Below are positions 1-5,683 of a stretch of DNA of 7,770 bases, in pieces; within the stretch, counting starts at the first letter, position 1; each line of letters begins with the position of its first letter. Source of the DNA: PNC22 sp035654175 (GTDB lineage Bacteria; Planctomycetota; Phycisphaerae; Phycisphaerales; UBA1924); contig DASRXL010000228.1 of NCBI GenBank assembly GCA_035654175.1, forward strand, positions 1-7,770, written 5' to 3'. The position numbers and the translations under genes are program-made. The notes beneath the pieces are model-generated. The model made no database searches. It had not been told where the DNA came from and was given only the letters and a program-made list of their open reading frames with translations.

Positions 1-1146
1 TCGACCGTGCAGATCGGGATCACCCTGGTCGGCATTTTCTCGGGCGTGTACGGGGGGGCGACGATCGCGGAAGACCTGGCGGCCCAGCTCGCGAGGATCC
101 CGGCCCTGGAATCGGTCGCGGCGCCGCTCGGGCTGGCGATCGTGGTCATCGCGATCAGCTACCTCTCCCTGGTCGTCGGCGAGCTGGCCCCGAAGCGCCT
201 GGCGATCGAGCACCCCGAGGCCGTGGCGCGCCTGATGGCCGGACCGATGGAGGTGCTCAGCCGCATCGCCAGTCCGGCGGTGCACTTCCTCTCGTTTTCG
301 ACCAATCTCCTCCTCAAGCCCTTCGCGATCGGCGCGCAGCGTGCCGAGAGCGTGAGCGAGGAGGAGATCCGGAGCGTGATCCGGCTGGGCGCGGCTTCCG
401 GCGTGCTCCAGCCGCAGGAGCGGGAGCTGATCGAGCGGGTGTTCGCGCTCGCGGACCGGCGCGTGGGCTCGTTCATGATCCCGCGCGCGGACGTCGTGTG
501 CCTCGCGCCGGACGCCACCCGCGAGCGTGCGGCGAGGTTGGCGCGCGAGACCGGGGACACGCACCTGCCGGTCGCGCCGGGCGGCCTGGACGAGCTGGTC
601 GGCGTCGTGTCGCTGCTCGACCTGGCCAGCGAGCCGCGCTCCCCGGCGGGGGCGCTCGCGTCGGCGGCGCTCTTCATCCCCGACACGGCGCATGCCCTCC
701 GCGCCATCGAGCTCTTCCGCCGGGCCCGGGCGCAGATCGCGTTCGTCACCGACGAGCACGGCACGATCGAGGGCATGATCCGGCTGGTCGACCTCGTCGA
801 GGACATCCTCGGCCAGGTGGAGGGCGCCGAGCACCACGAAGAGCCGGACATCGTCGAGCGCGCCGACGGCAGCCTGCTCGTGGACGGCCTCACCCCGCTG
901 GCCGACTTCCTGGAGCGGATCGGGCCCGAGGGCGGCGAGGAGCTCGGCCCCCACCTGGAGCTCGCGGCCTACCAGACCGTCGGCGGGATGGTCATCCACC
1001 GCCTCGGCCGGCCGGCGGCCACGGGGGACCTGGTCGTGCTGGGCGTGTGGGCGTTTGAGGTGGTGGATATCGACGGGAGGCGGATCGACAAGGTCCTCGT
1101 CCGGAGGGCCGCGCCCGGCACGGACCAGGCAGGCGAAGGGACCTGA
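1..1146 (+). CDS. CNNM/CBS-domain membrane protein (CorC/HlyC family), 5' end outside window
   Basis: The reading frame is open from the first base, and the first residues (STVQIGITLVG) are already inside a transmembrane domain, so the start lies upstream of the window. Residues are numbered from base 1. Residues 1-70 are the end of the CNNM (DUF21) membrane domain, with a hydrophobic helix and the family motif GELAPKRLA (60-68). A CBS pair spans about 159-270: it opens with MIPRADVV, a variant of the usual MTPR, and the second CBS ends in DEHGTIEGMIRLVDLVEDI. A CorC/HlyC transporter-associated domain follows (about 283-375, with YQTVGGMV). About 381 residues are present, so roughly 50-70 N-terminal residues are probably missing. 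Relatives are inner-membrane proteins linked to magnesium/cobalt efflux or resistance; the old name hemolysin is historical. Substrate here is not shown by sequence. The next gene begins 97 bp downstream on the same strand. Confidence 0.95.
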   Translation, partial: STVQIGITLVGIFSGVYGGATIAEDLAAQLARIPALESVAAPLGLAIVVIAISYLSLVVGELAPKRLAIEHPEAVARLMAGPMEVLSRIASPAVHFLSFSTNLLLKPFAIGAQRAESVSEEEIRSVIRLGAASGVLQPQERELIERVFALADRRVGSFMIPRADVVCLAPDATRERAARLARETGDTHLPVAPGGLDELVGVVSLLDLASEPRSPAGALASAALFIPDTAHALRAIELFRRARAQIAFVTDEHGTIEGMIRLVDLVEDILGQVEGAEHHEEPDIVERADGSLLVDGLTPLADFLERIGPEGGEELGPHLELAAYQTVGGMVIHRLGRPAATGDLVVLGVWAFEVVDIDGRRIDKVLVRRAAPGTDQAGEGT

Positions 1147-1231
1147 TCAGCCGGCTCCAGCGGCGCTCGCGCCCCATCGAGGGGCTTGCGGCGGGCGCGC
1201 AGGGCTGTCAAGATGGGCGCTCATGCGAAGC

Positions 1232-1236
1232 AGGAG
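1232..1236 (+). promoter_or_regulatory. Ribosome binding site AGGAG that decides the propeller start
   Basis: AGGAG lies 7 nt before the ATG at 1244. The in-frame ATG at 1223 lies upstream of this site and lacks a comparable one. The 1244 start also puts the twin-arginine motif at residues 8-10, as expected for a Tat signal. Confidence 0.7.
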
Positions 1237-1243
1237 CCAAGGT

Positions 1244-2287
1244 ATGACGACTTCGGGCGGGACGAGCCGGCGCGAGTTTCTGGCGGTTGCGGGCGCTGCG
1301 GCCGGAGCGGCCGCGGCCTTCCCCGTGTTCGCCCGCACGGGCCGGAAGTCCGGCCTGGGCCCGGTGATCCTCGGCGAGGGCGACCACCAGTATGAATGCA
1401 TCCACGATTGGGGCGAGCTGCCCGCCCGGATCCGCTATGGCAACACGCACGGCGTGTGCGAGGACAGCCAGGGCCGCATCTACATCAAGCACACGGTGCA
1501 CGCCACCAGCGACTCGCCCGACGCGGTCGTGGTCTTCGACGCCGACGGGAAGTTCGTGACGAGCTGGGGGGCCGAGTTCCGCGGCGGGGCGCACGGCATG
1601 CACCTGAACAAGGAGGGCTCCGAGGAGTTCCTCTACCTTTGCGACCCCTCGCGCGGCCTCGTGGTGAAGACGACGCTCGACGGGAAGGACGTTTGGCGCA
1701 TCGGGGTGCCCGACGCCAGCGGGCTCTATGACAGCGCGGGGGAGTACCACCCCACCAACATCGCCCTCGCCCCGAGCGGCGGTTTCTACGTGGGCGACGG
1801 CTACGGGAAGAGCTGGATCCATCAGTACAACGCCAAGGCCGAGTACGTCCGGTCCTTCGGAGGGCCCGGGGGCCACCGGGGGCAGCTCTCCTGCCCCCAC
1901 GGCCTGATGGTGGATTCGCGCGGGGCGGAGCCGGAGCTGATCGTCGCCGACCGGAGCAACCGGCGCATCCACCGGTTCAGCCTGGACGGGCGGGTGCTCG
2001 GGCTCGTCACCGACGAGCTGCGCTCCCCCTGCCATTTCCACACCTTCGGTGAAGACCTCGTGATCCCGGACCTCGAGGCCAGGGTGACGCTGTTCGACAA
2101 GCACAACCGGCTGATCACCCACCTGGGCGACGGCGCCGACTACGGGCTGCGCGCCGAACCCCGAGAGAAGTTCATCCCGGGGAAGTTCATCGCGCCCCAC
2201 AGCGCGATCTTCGACCACGCGGGCAACATCTTCGTCGTGGAATGGGTCGAGGTCGGGCGCGTCACGAAGCTCCGCCGGCTGGCCTGA
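1244..2287 (+). CDS. Tat-exported six-bladed beta-propeller (NHL/PAL-like)
   Basis: The 347-residue protein begins with a twin-arginine signal: SRREFLA (8-14), then an Ala-rich hydrophobic core to about residue 30, so it is likely exported folded to the periplasm. The rest is a repeat protein with NHL-type strands, such as DSQGRIYI (74-81), VFDADGKFV (97-105), VADRSNRRIHRF (234-245) and DHAGNIFVVEW (324-334). Segments recur about every 50 residues, fitting six blades. A His occurs near the start of each repeat: 69, 117, 169, 219, 264 and 319, in motifs THGV, AHGM, YHPTN, CPHGL, CHFH and APHSA. The PHG/PHS and VADR-N-RI-F motifs resemble peptidyl-alpha-hydroxyglycine alpha-amidating lyase (PAL), whose zinc is held by blade histidines. 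PAL-like fold is a fair inference; lyase activity is not established. It could instead be a non-enzymatic binding propeller. No partner monooxygenase is seen in the window. Confidence 0.92.
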   Translation: MTTSGGTSRREFLAVAGAAAGAAAAFPVFARTGRKSGLGPVILGEGDHQYECIHDWGELPARIRYGNTHGVCEDSQGRIYIKHTVHATSDSPDAVVVFDADGKFVTSWGAEFRGGAHGMHLNKEGSEEFLYLCDPSRGLVVKTTLDGKDVWRIGVPDASGLYDSAGEYHPTNIALAPSGGFYVGDGYGKSWIHQYNAKAEYVRSFGGPGGHRGQLSCPHGLMVDSRGAEPELIVADRSNRRIHRFSLDGRVLGLVTDELRSPCHFHTFGEDLVIPDLEARVTLFDKHNRLITHLGDGADYGLRAEPREKFIPGKFIAPHSAIFDHAGNIFVVEWVEVGRVTKLRRLA

Positions 2288-2288
2288 G

Positions 2289-2305
2289 GCGCCGGCGCTC
2301 GGCGC
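2289..2305 (+). repeat. Short GC hairpin just after the propeller stop codon
   Basis: GCGCCG (2289-2294) and CGGCGC (2300-2305) form a perfect 6-bp stem with a 5-nt loop, starting 2 bp after the stop. There is no T tract after it. It may protect the mRNA 3' end or assist termination, but such stems arise often by chance at this GC content. Confidence 0.25.
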
Positions 2306-2371
2306 GCAACCGGTTCCCGCCACCCCGGAGATCCTCCAAGACGCCCGGAGAGCGACCGGATCCCGTTCTCA

Positions 2372-2391
2372 GGGCTCCGGCGCCCGTTTTT
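2372..2391 (+). terminator. Candidate rho-independent terminator of the propeller gene
   Basis: GGGC (2372-2375) pairs with GCCC (2382-2385) around a 6-nt loop. One G and then five consecutive T (2387-2391) follow. The T run stands out in such GC-rich DNA and lies in the gap before a gene with its own strong ribosome site. The stem is only 4 bp, so this is tentative. The rest of the 204-bp gap (2288-2491) shows no gene. Confidence 0.35.
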
Positions 2392-2480
2392 CCTGGCACG
2401 TCCCGGAACTCGTGGCACTTTCTGCTCACACGGGCGGCGCTCGCGCCGGTCGCGTGCTACGCAAGCCATTTCTCGGGGTC

Positions 2481-2486
2481 GGAGGG
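2481..2486 (+). promoter_or_regulatory. Ribosome binding site GGAGGG for a TTG start
   Basis: GGAGGG ends 5 nt before TTG at 2492. This supports TTG as the true start. The first in-frame ATG (codon 16) would remove most of the signal peptide. Confidence 0.7.
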
Positions 2487-2491
2487 AGCCA

Positions 2492-3154
2492 TTGAGTAAT
2501 CGAGACACGCTCGTCGCGCTCGGCGTCGTCGCCGGCATGGGTGGGATCGTCTGCGCGGACGTCATCTCCAGCACCTTTGACACCGACGCGGAGGGCTGGA
2601 CCGTCGCCGACGCGCCCTCGCCGGTCGGTCAATCCACGACCGGCGTGCCCCGCTACCTGGACAGCGCCGGCAACGGCGGGGGCTTCGTGACGCCTCCGCT
2701 CGCGTGGCCCGGCGACGCCTTCTTCGTCGCGCCCGACAGGTTCCTCGGCGATCGTTCGGACATGGTCGGCGGGTTCGTGGCCGTGGATCGGCGGTTCTTC
2801 GAGCCCGCGTTCTCCGGCGCAGCGGTGCAGGACGACTTCGCGGTCGACCTCACGATGACCGGCGCCTCGATGACGCTGGCGGCGGACCTCGCGCCGGTGC
2901 CCCTCCTCTCCTGGGGCACGCAGTCGGTCTCGTTCACCGGTGCGGGCGGATGGTTCCACCTCGACACCGGGATCGCGGCGACCGAGGTCGAGATCGCGGC
3001 GGTGCTGGGCGACCTGGGCGACATCCGCGTCCGCGGCAATCTGGTCGAGGAGGGCGGCAGGATGGGCATGGACAACTTCACGCTCGTCCCGACGCCAGGC
3101 AGTCTCGTGCTCTTCGCAACGAGCGGTTTGGCGGTGCGTCGCCGCCGGGGCTGA
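2492..3154 (+). CDS. Secreted laminin-B-like protein with PEP-CTERM-type sorting tail
   Basis: The 220-residue protein uses a TTG start. Residues 6-22 form a short signal peptide with a V-C-A cleavage site before D23. The body (about 26-198) fits a laminin B (laminin IV type A) domain. It shows an opening F-x5-GW (F29-W36), then FFVAPDRFLGD (77-87), a central hydrophobic strand region, GGWFHLDTG, and a closing DIRVRGNL and MDNFTL (193-198). The tail is PTPG (200-203), a hydrophobic stretch (204-215) and RRRRG (216-220). This is the layout of PEP-CTERM signals, with PTP in place of PEP, a variant familiar from Phycisphaerae. In known PEP-CTERM systems an exosortase removes this tail and the protein goes to the cell surface or matrix; none is seen here. 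A surface or matrix role is inferred, and the ligand is unknown. It converges on the next gene. Confidence 0.85.
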   Translation: MSNRDTLVALGVVAGMGGIVCADVISSTFDTDAEGWTVADAPSPVGQSTTGVPRYLDSAGNGGGFVTPPLAWPGDAFFVAPDRFLGDRSDMVGGFVAVDRRFFEPAFSGAAVQDDFAVDLTMTGASMTLAADLAPVPLLSWGTQSVSFTGAGGWFHLDTGIAATEVEIAAVLGDLGDIRVRGNLVEEGGRMGMDNFTLVPTPGSLVLFATSGLAVRRRRG

Positions 3155-3166
3155 CGCGGTAGTGAG

Positions 3167-3210
3167 CGGTCTCTCCACGCCCGGGCGGGCGAACCAGCCG
3201 AGAGAGACCG
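3167..3210. repeat. 9-bp inverted repeat after the laminin-B gene
   Basis: CGGTCTCTC (3167-3175) and GAGAGACCG (3202-3210) are perfect reverse complements separated by 26 nt. The spacer contains a 10-base palindrome at 3178-3187. The repeat starts 13 bp after the stop codon at 3154 and lies between convergent genes. It could be a 3'-end stem or a protein site; function is not shown. Confidence 0.45.
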
Positions 3211-3257
3211 GAGCGTCCCGGGGTAGAACCCGAGATACGTGGTCGCTTCGATCCGAG

Positions 3258-3279
3258 CGGCGCGGCGAAAGCCGCGCCG
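3258..3279. terminator. Strong GC hairpin with GAAA loop between convergent genes, candidate bidirectional terminator
   Basis: CGGCGCGGC (3258-3266) pairs perfectly with GCCGCGCCG (3271-3279) around a GAAA tetraloop, a stable GNRA type when read on the plus strand. GAG (3255-3257) can extend the stem with CTC (3283-3285) across a 3-nt bulge. It sits in the 190-bp gap (3155-3344) between two convergent genes, where a shared terminator is expected. No T tract follows on either strand, so termination is inferred from stability and position. Confidence 0.5.
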
Positions 3280-3344
3280 TTGCTCCGTGCGCCGATCGAC
3301 GCCCGGCCCGAGATGCGGCGAAAGTCGGGTCGCACCGCGCCGGA

Positions 3345-4145
3345 TCAGTCGCCCGAGCGGAGCTTGGACAGCAGGCGGAGGAGCTCGACGTACAGCCAGA
3401 CGAGCGTGACGAGCAGCGCGAACCCGCCGTACCACTCCATGTGCTTGGGCATGCCGCTCCGCGCCCCTTCCTCGATGAACTCGAAGTCGAGGACGAGGTT
3501 GAGCGAGGCGATGGCCACGACGACGAGGCTCACCCCGATGGAGATCGGCGAGCCGTTGTCGAAGCGGAGCACGGCCGAGAGCGCGTCGAACCCGAGCAGC
3601 CGCCCCACGAAGGCGGCGAGATAGAACAGGCAGATGCCGCCGGTCGCGGAGACGACGCACGCACGGAAGACCCTCCCGGGCCGGATGATCCGCGTCGCGT
3701 AGCCGGCCAGCATCGCGCCGGTGACGCCGAACGTCAGGCCGATGGCCTGAAACACGACGGTCTCCCCGACCTGCGCCGGGAGGCGGCTGGCCACGATCGC
3801 CGACAGGACCCCGAGGAAGAGGCCCTCGGCCGCGGCGTACACCGGCCCCAGGAAGGGGGCCGTGCGCGGCTTGAACGACACGATGAGCCCGAGGACCAGG
3901 CCCGCGATCACGCCGCCGATCGCCAGCGGGTAGCCGAGGCCCGCGTACTCGGGGCTGCGCACCATGGCCCACGACCCCACGGCCGCGGCGGCGCAGATGC
4001 CCAGAAGGATGCTGGTCGCGGTCACCGTCCCCCGGACCGTCATCGGGCCGGGTCGCGCCGCCGCGAGCGGTCCGGAGCGTCCGAACGCCGATTCCCAGGT
4101 CTGGGGCTGGTCGAAGGGGCGGAGGGCGGGGTTCGCTGATCGCAT
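3345..4145 (-). CDS. Bax inhibitor-1/YccA family membrane protein
   Basis: The 266-residue protein matches the bacterial BaxI_1 branch in length and pattern. The N-terminus has the family signature RSANPALRPF (2-11) and MTVRGTV (35-41). Seven hydrophobic segments fall at about 39-62, 72-90, 101-120, 129-149, 160-182, 201-220 and 238-258. Family motifs are visible: FLGPVYAAAEGLFLG (98-112), then DFEFIEEGARSG (220-231) and PKHMEWYGGFALLVTLVWLY (233-252) near the C-terminus. Bacterial relatives are inner-membrane proteins; some act as calcium leak channels or interact with FtsH, but the role here is not shown. The ATG at 4145 is chosen because GGGAGA (4151-4156, minus strand) lies 5 nt upstream and the family signature begins there. 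A longer in-frame extension to 4346 would run into the upstream gene and has no family residues. A TACACT box lies 28 nt before the start. Confidence 0.95.
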   Translation of the reverse strand: MRSANPALRPFDQPQTWESAFGRSGPLAAARPGPMTVRGTVTATSILLGICAAAAVGSWAMVRSPEYAGLGYPLAIGGVIAGLVLGLIVSFKPRTAPFLGPVYAAAEGLFLGVLSAIVASRLPAQVGETVVFQAIGLTFGVTGAMLAGYATRIIRPGRVFRACVVSATGGICLFYLAAFVGRLLGFDALSAVLRFDNGSPISIGVSLVVVAIASLNLVLDFEFIEEGARSGMPKHMEWYGGFALLVTLVWLYVELLRLLSKLRSGD

Positions 4146-4173
4146 GCTTGTCTCCCGGTCGAAGGTCCGGTGG

Positions 4174-4179
4174 AGTGTA
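4174..4179 (-). promoter_or_regulatory. Candidate -10 box TACACT for the BaxI gene
   Basis: TACACT on the minus strand (4 of 6 matches to TATAAT) lies 28 nt before the start codon in an otherwise very GC-rich gap, and a start site near 4167 would leave the ribosome site intact. The same hexamer precedes the dehydrogenase gene. No convincing -35 element is visible. Confidence 0.3.
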
Positions 4180-4281
4180 TCGGGAGCGGCCGGCGGCCGG
4201 TTGCAGATTCGGCCCGCCCCGCCGGGCTTGCACCGGGCCCCGGGCGGCCTACCAGGCGCACCCGGATCGCGCCGGCAGCGG

Positions 4282-5508
4282 TCAGGGTGAAGCCGGGAGC
4301 GACCCGATCGGCACGCGGACGAAGCGGGGCCGATACAGGGACGCATCGCGGAAGATCTGCCCGAAATCGGCCGAGTTCAGCGCGTACGTGACGAGCAGCT
4401 CGCCGGGAGGAGAGAGGTGCGCGTGTCCCTTCGCGGCGTAGGTGATGAGCCCGTCGGCGGCGGCCGGCTCGGGCACGTCGTAGATCGGGACGGGTTCCGA
4501 CCACGGGCCCTCGGGGGCCGGCGCGGTGCGGGCGAGGATGCGCAGGCCGAGCATGGGCTCGCTCTGGACCAGAACGAGCTCGTCGCGCTCCCCGCGCCGA
4601 ACCGGCTGGATGGTGAATTCGTCCACGAGACCCGTCGCGATCGGCGCCGCCGCGCCGGAATCGTCCGTCCAGCCGGCGCCGTCGAAAAACGTCCACGCGC
4701 GGGTGTCGGCCAGGTGCGATTCGGCGCAGCGGGCGACGAGCAGGCTGCTCTCCGCGGGGCCGCCCGAGCGGAGGCCATACACGAAGAGCGTGCGGAGGGA
4801 AGGCGGGGCTTCCGGGGGCCAGGCGACGATGGCGAGCGCCCAGTTCGTGCTCGGGCGCGCCGGCTCGTCGAACCGGGGCGTGTCGGTGACAAGCGGGTTG
4901 GCGCGCTGCGCGGCGCGCCAGTCGGGGGGATCGTCGCCCGGGTTCTCGATCGAGAGGATCGCGCCCCCAAGACGCCGGAAGTTCCACATCCCTTCGGGAT
5001 TGCCGGAGGGGCCGATGGCGGTGGTGAACAGGATGAGGCGCCGCTCGCCGCCGGCGTCGGTGATCGTGGCGCCGTCGTTCATGAACCAGTACCAGGAGTC
5101 CGGAGGCCACATCGCGGCCTCCGGGCGCAGCCATGGGGCGACGGGCACGCCGAGGCCGGGATCGGGAACGGCGAAGGCGACCTGTTCGGGGACGGCCCCG
5201 CGAGGCGGCGTCTCATGCCAGGCGATCGCGCCCCGCACCATCTTCGATTCGCCCGCCACGCGCGCGCCGTCACGGACGGGCCCCACGATCGAGTCGCCGA
5301 AGAGCCAGAGCGTGCGGCCGTCGCCTAAGTCGAGAGAGTGGCCGATGTCGCCGGCGTTCCAGCCGGAGGCGAGCGTGAACGCGTCGTTCCATGAGCGATC
5401 CGGCTGCCCGGCGCATGGGCCCAGGGCGAGCAGGACCACCAGCGTGCCGGCCACCCTGCCGCCGCGCGAGGGCGACGGGCGGACGCGGCCGGTGCGGAGC
5501 TCGATCAT
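4282..5508 (-). CDS. Secreted DUF4185/DUF5005-like propeller protein of unknown function
   Basis: The 408-residue protein has a basic N-terminus, a hydrophobic stretch (19-31, VAGTLVVLLALGP) and a Cys at 32. It is exported; a lipoprotein is possible, but Pro before the Cys makes a poor lipobox. The mature part starts with WNDAFTLASGWNAGDIGHS (40-58), followed by DGRTLWLFGDSIVG (63-76). This LFGDS-type opening marks five-bladed-propeller proteins of the DUF4185/DUF5005 kind, which are related in shape to glycoside hydrolases. MWPPDSWYWFMNDGATI (133-149) and a C-terminal pair, YAAKGHAHLSPPGELLVTY then YRPRFVRVP, follow the same repeat logic. I cannot assign a substrate, and the family label is from memory of the motifs. 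The ATG at 5508 puts the signal peptide at the N-terminus; GGAG (5518-5521) is 9 nt upstream. An open frame to 6204 is antisense to the dehydrogenase and is not used. Confidence 0.85.
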   Translation of the reverse strand: MIELRTGRVRPSPSRGGRVAGTLVVLLALGPCAGQPDRSWNDAFTLASGWNAGDIGHSLDLGDGRTLWLFGDSIVGPVRDGARVAGESKMVRGAIAWHETPPRGAVPEQVAFAVPDPGLGVPVAPWLRPEAAMWPPDSWYWFMNDGATITDAGGERRLILFTTAIGPSGNPEGMWNFRRLGGAILSIENPGDDPPDWRAAQRANPLVTDTPRFDEPARPSTNWALAIVAWPPEAPPSLRTLFVYGLRSGGPAESSLLVARCAESHLADTRAWTFFDGAGWTDDSGAAAPIATGLVDEFTIQPVRRGERDELVLVQSEPMLGLRILARTAPAPEGPWSEPVPIYDVPEPAAADGLITYAAKGHAHLSPPGELLVTYALNSADFGQIFRDASLYRPRFVRVPIGSLPASP

Positions 5509-5631
5509 GACGCGGCGCTCCGGGAGAGAAGAGCCGGCGCGGCGGACATCGCAACGCGCCGACGCCGGCGGACGGCGTACGCAAATGGTACCGGCGCAGG
5601 GGAGCCGCCTTCCAGGGCCCTTGCATCGGGT

Positions 5632-5646
5632 CGGCGCTTCGCGCCG
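5632..5646. repeat. Small hairpin in the divergent promoter region
   Basis: CGGCGC (5632-5637) and GCGCCG (5641-5646) pair around TTC. It lies about 12 bp upstream of the TACACT box of the dehydrogenase, roughly where a -35 element would sit, so it could be an operator-like site. It could equally be chance in this GC-rich gap (5509-5683), which holds no gene. Confidence 0.25.
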
Positions 5647-5657
5647 GCGGGGGCCGG

Positions 5658-5663
5658 TACACT
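5658..5663 (+). promoter_or_regulatory. Candidate -10 box TACACT for the cytochrome-dehydrogenase gene
   Basis: TACACT lies 20 nt before the ATG at 5684. Transcription starting about 7 nt downstream would leave a short leader that just includes the GGAGG ribosome site (5672-5676). No clear -35 is seen upstream. The same hexamer precedes the BaxI gene. Confidence 0.35.
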
Positions 5664-5683
5664 GCGCACCTGGAGGTGCGGCG

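Noticed and set aside
159..893. Minus-strand open frame (about 244 codons) opposite the CNNM/CBS gene
   Set aside because: Ser/Arg-rich with no domain, antisense to a well-supported family member.
1171..1185. GCCCC/GGGGC 5-bp hairpin after the CNNM/CBS gene, as a terminator
   Set aside because: Short stem with no T tract; it may be chance, and the next gene on the strand may be read through.
1208..2323. Minus-strand open frame (about 371 codons) opposite the Tat propeller
   Set aside because: Low-complexity Val/Ala/Pro/His composition and no recognisable domain, while the plus strand has a Tat signal, ribosome site and propeller repeats.
2324..2351. Direct repeat CCCGGAGA at 2324-2331 and 2344-2351
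   Set aside because: Only two 8-bp copies in GC-rich DNA; no larger array or matching gene context.
2394..2425. Two TGGCAC hexamers (2394-2399 and 2413-2418) suggesting a sigma-54 promoter
   Set aside because: Neither has a GC element at the strict 12-bp spacing. After the second copy the nearest GC is 10 bp from the GG, and the first lacks a TTGC-like box.
2940..4139. Long plus-strand open frame (about 399 codons) opposite the BaxI gene
   Set aside because: It is rich in Arg, Glu and Asp with no domain pattern, and it lies antisense to a clear seven-helix family member. It is a high-GC shadow.
4211..4239. Inverted arms GGCCCG and CGGGCC after the DUF4185-like gene, as a terminator
   Set aside because: A 6-bp stem with a 17-nt loop and no T tract, within a gap full of GC palindromes; too weak to call.
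4526..5683. In-frame N-terminal extension of the cytochrome-dehydrogenase frame
   Set aside because: It is antisense to the DUF4185-like gene. The ATG at 5684 has a good ribosome site and begins a signal peptide.
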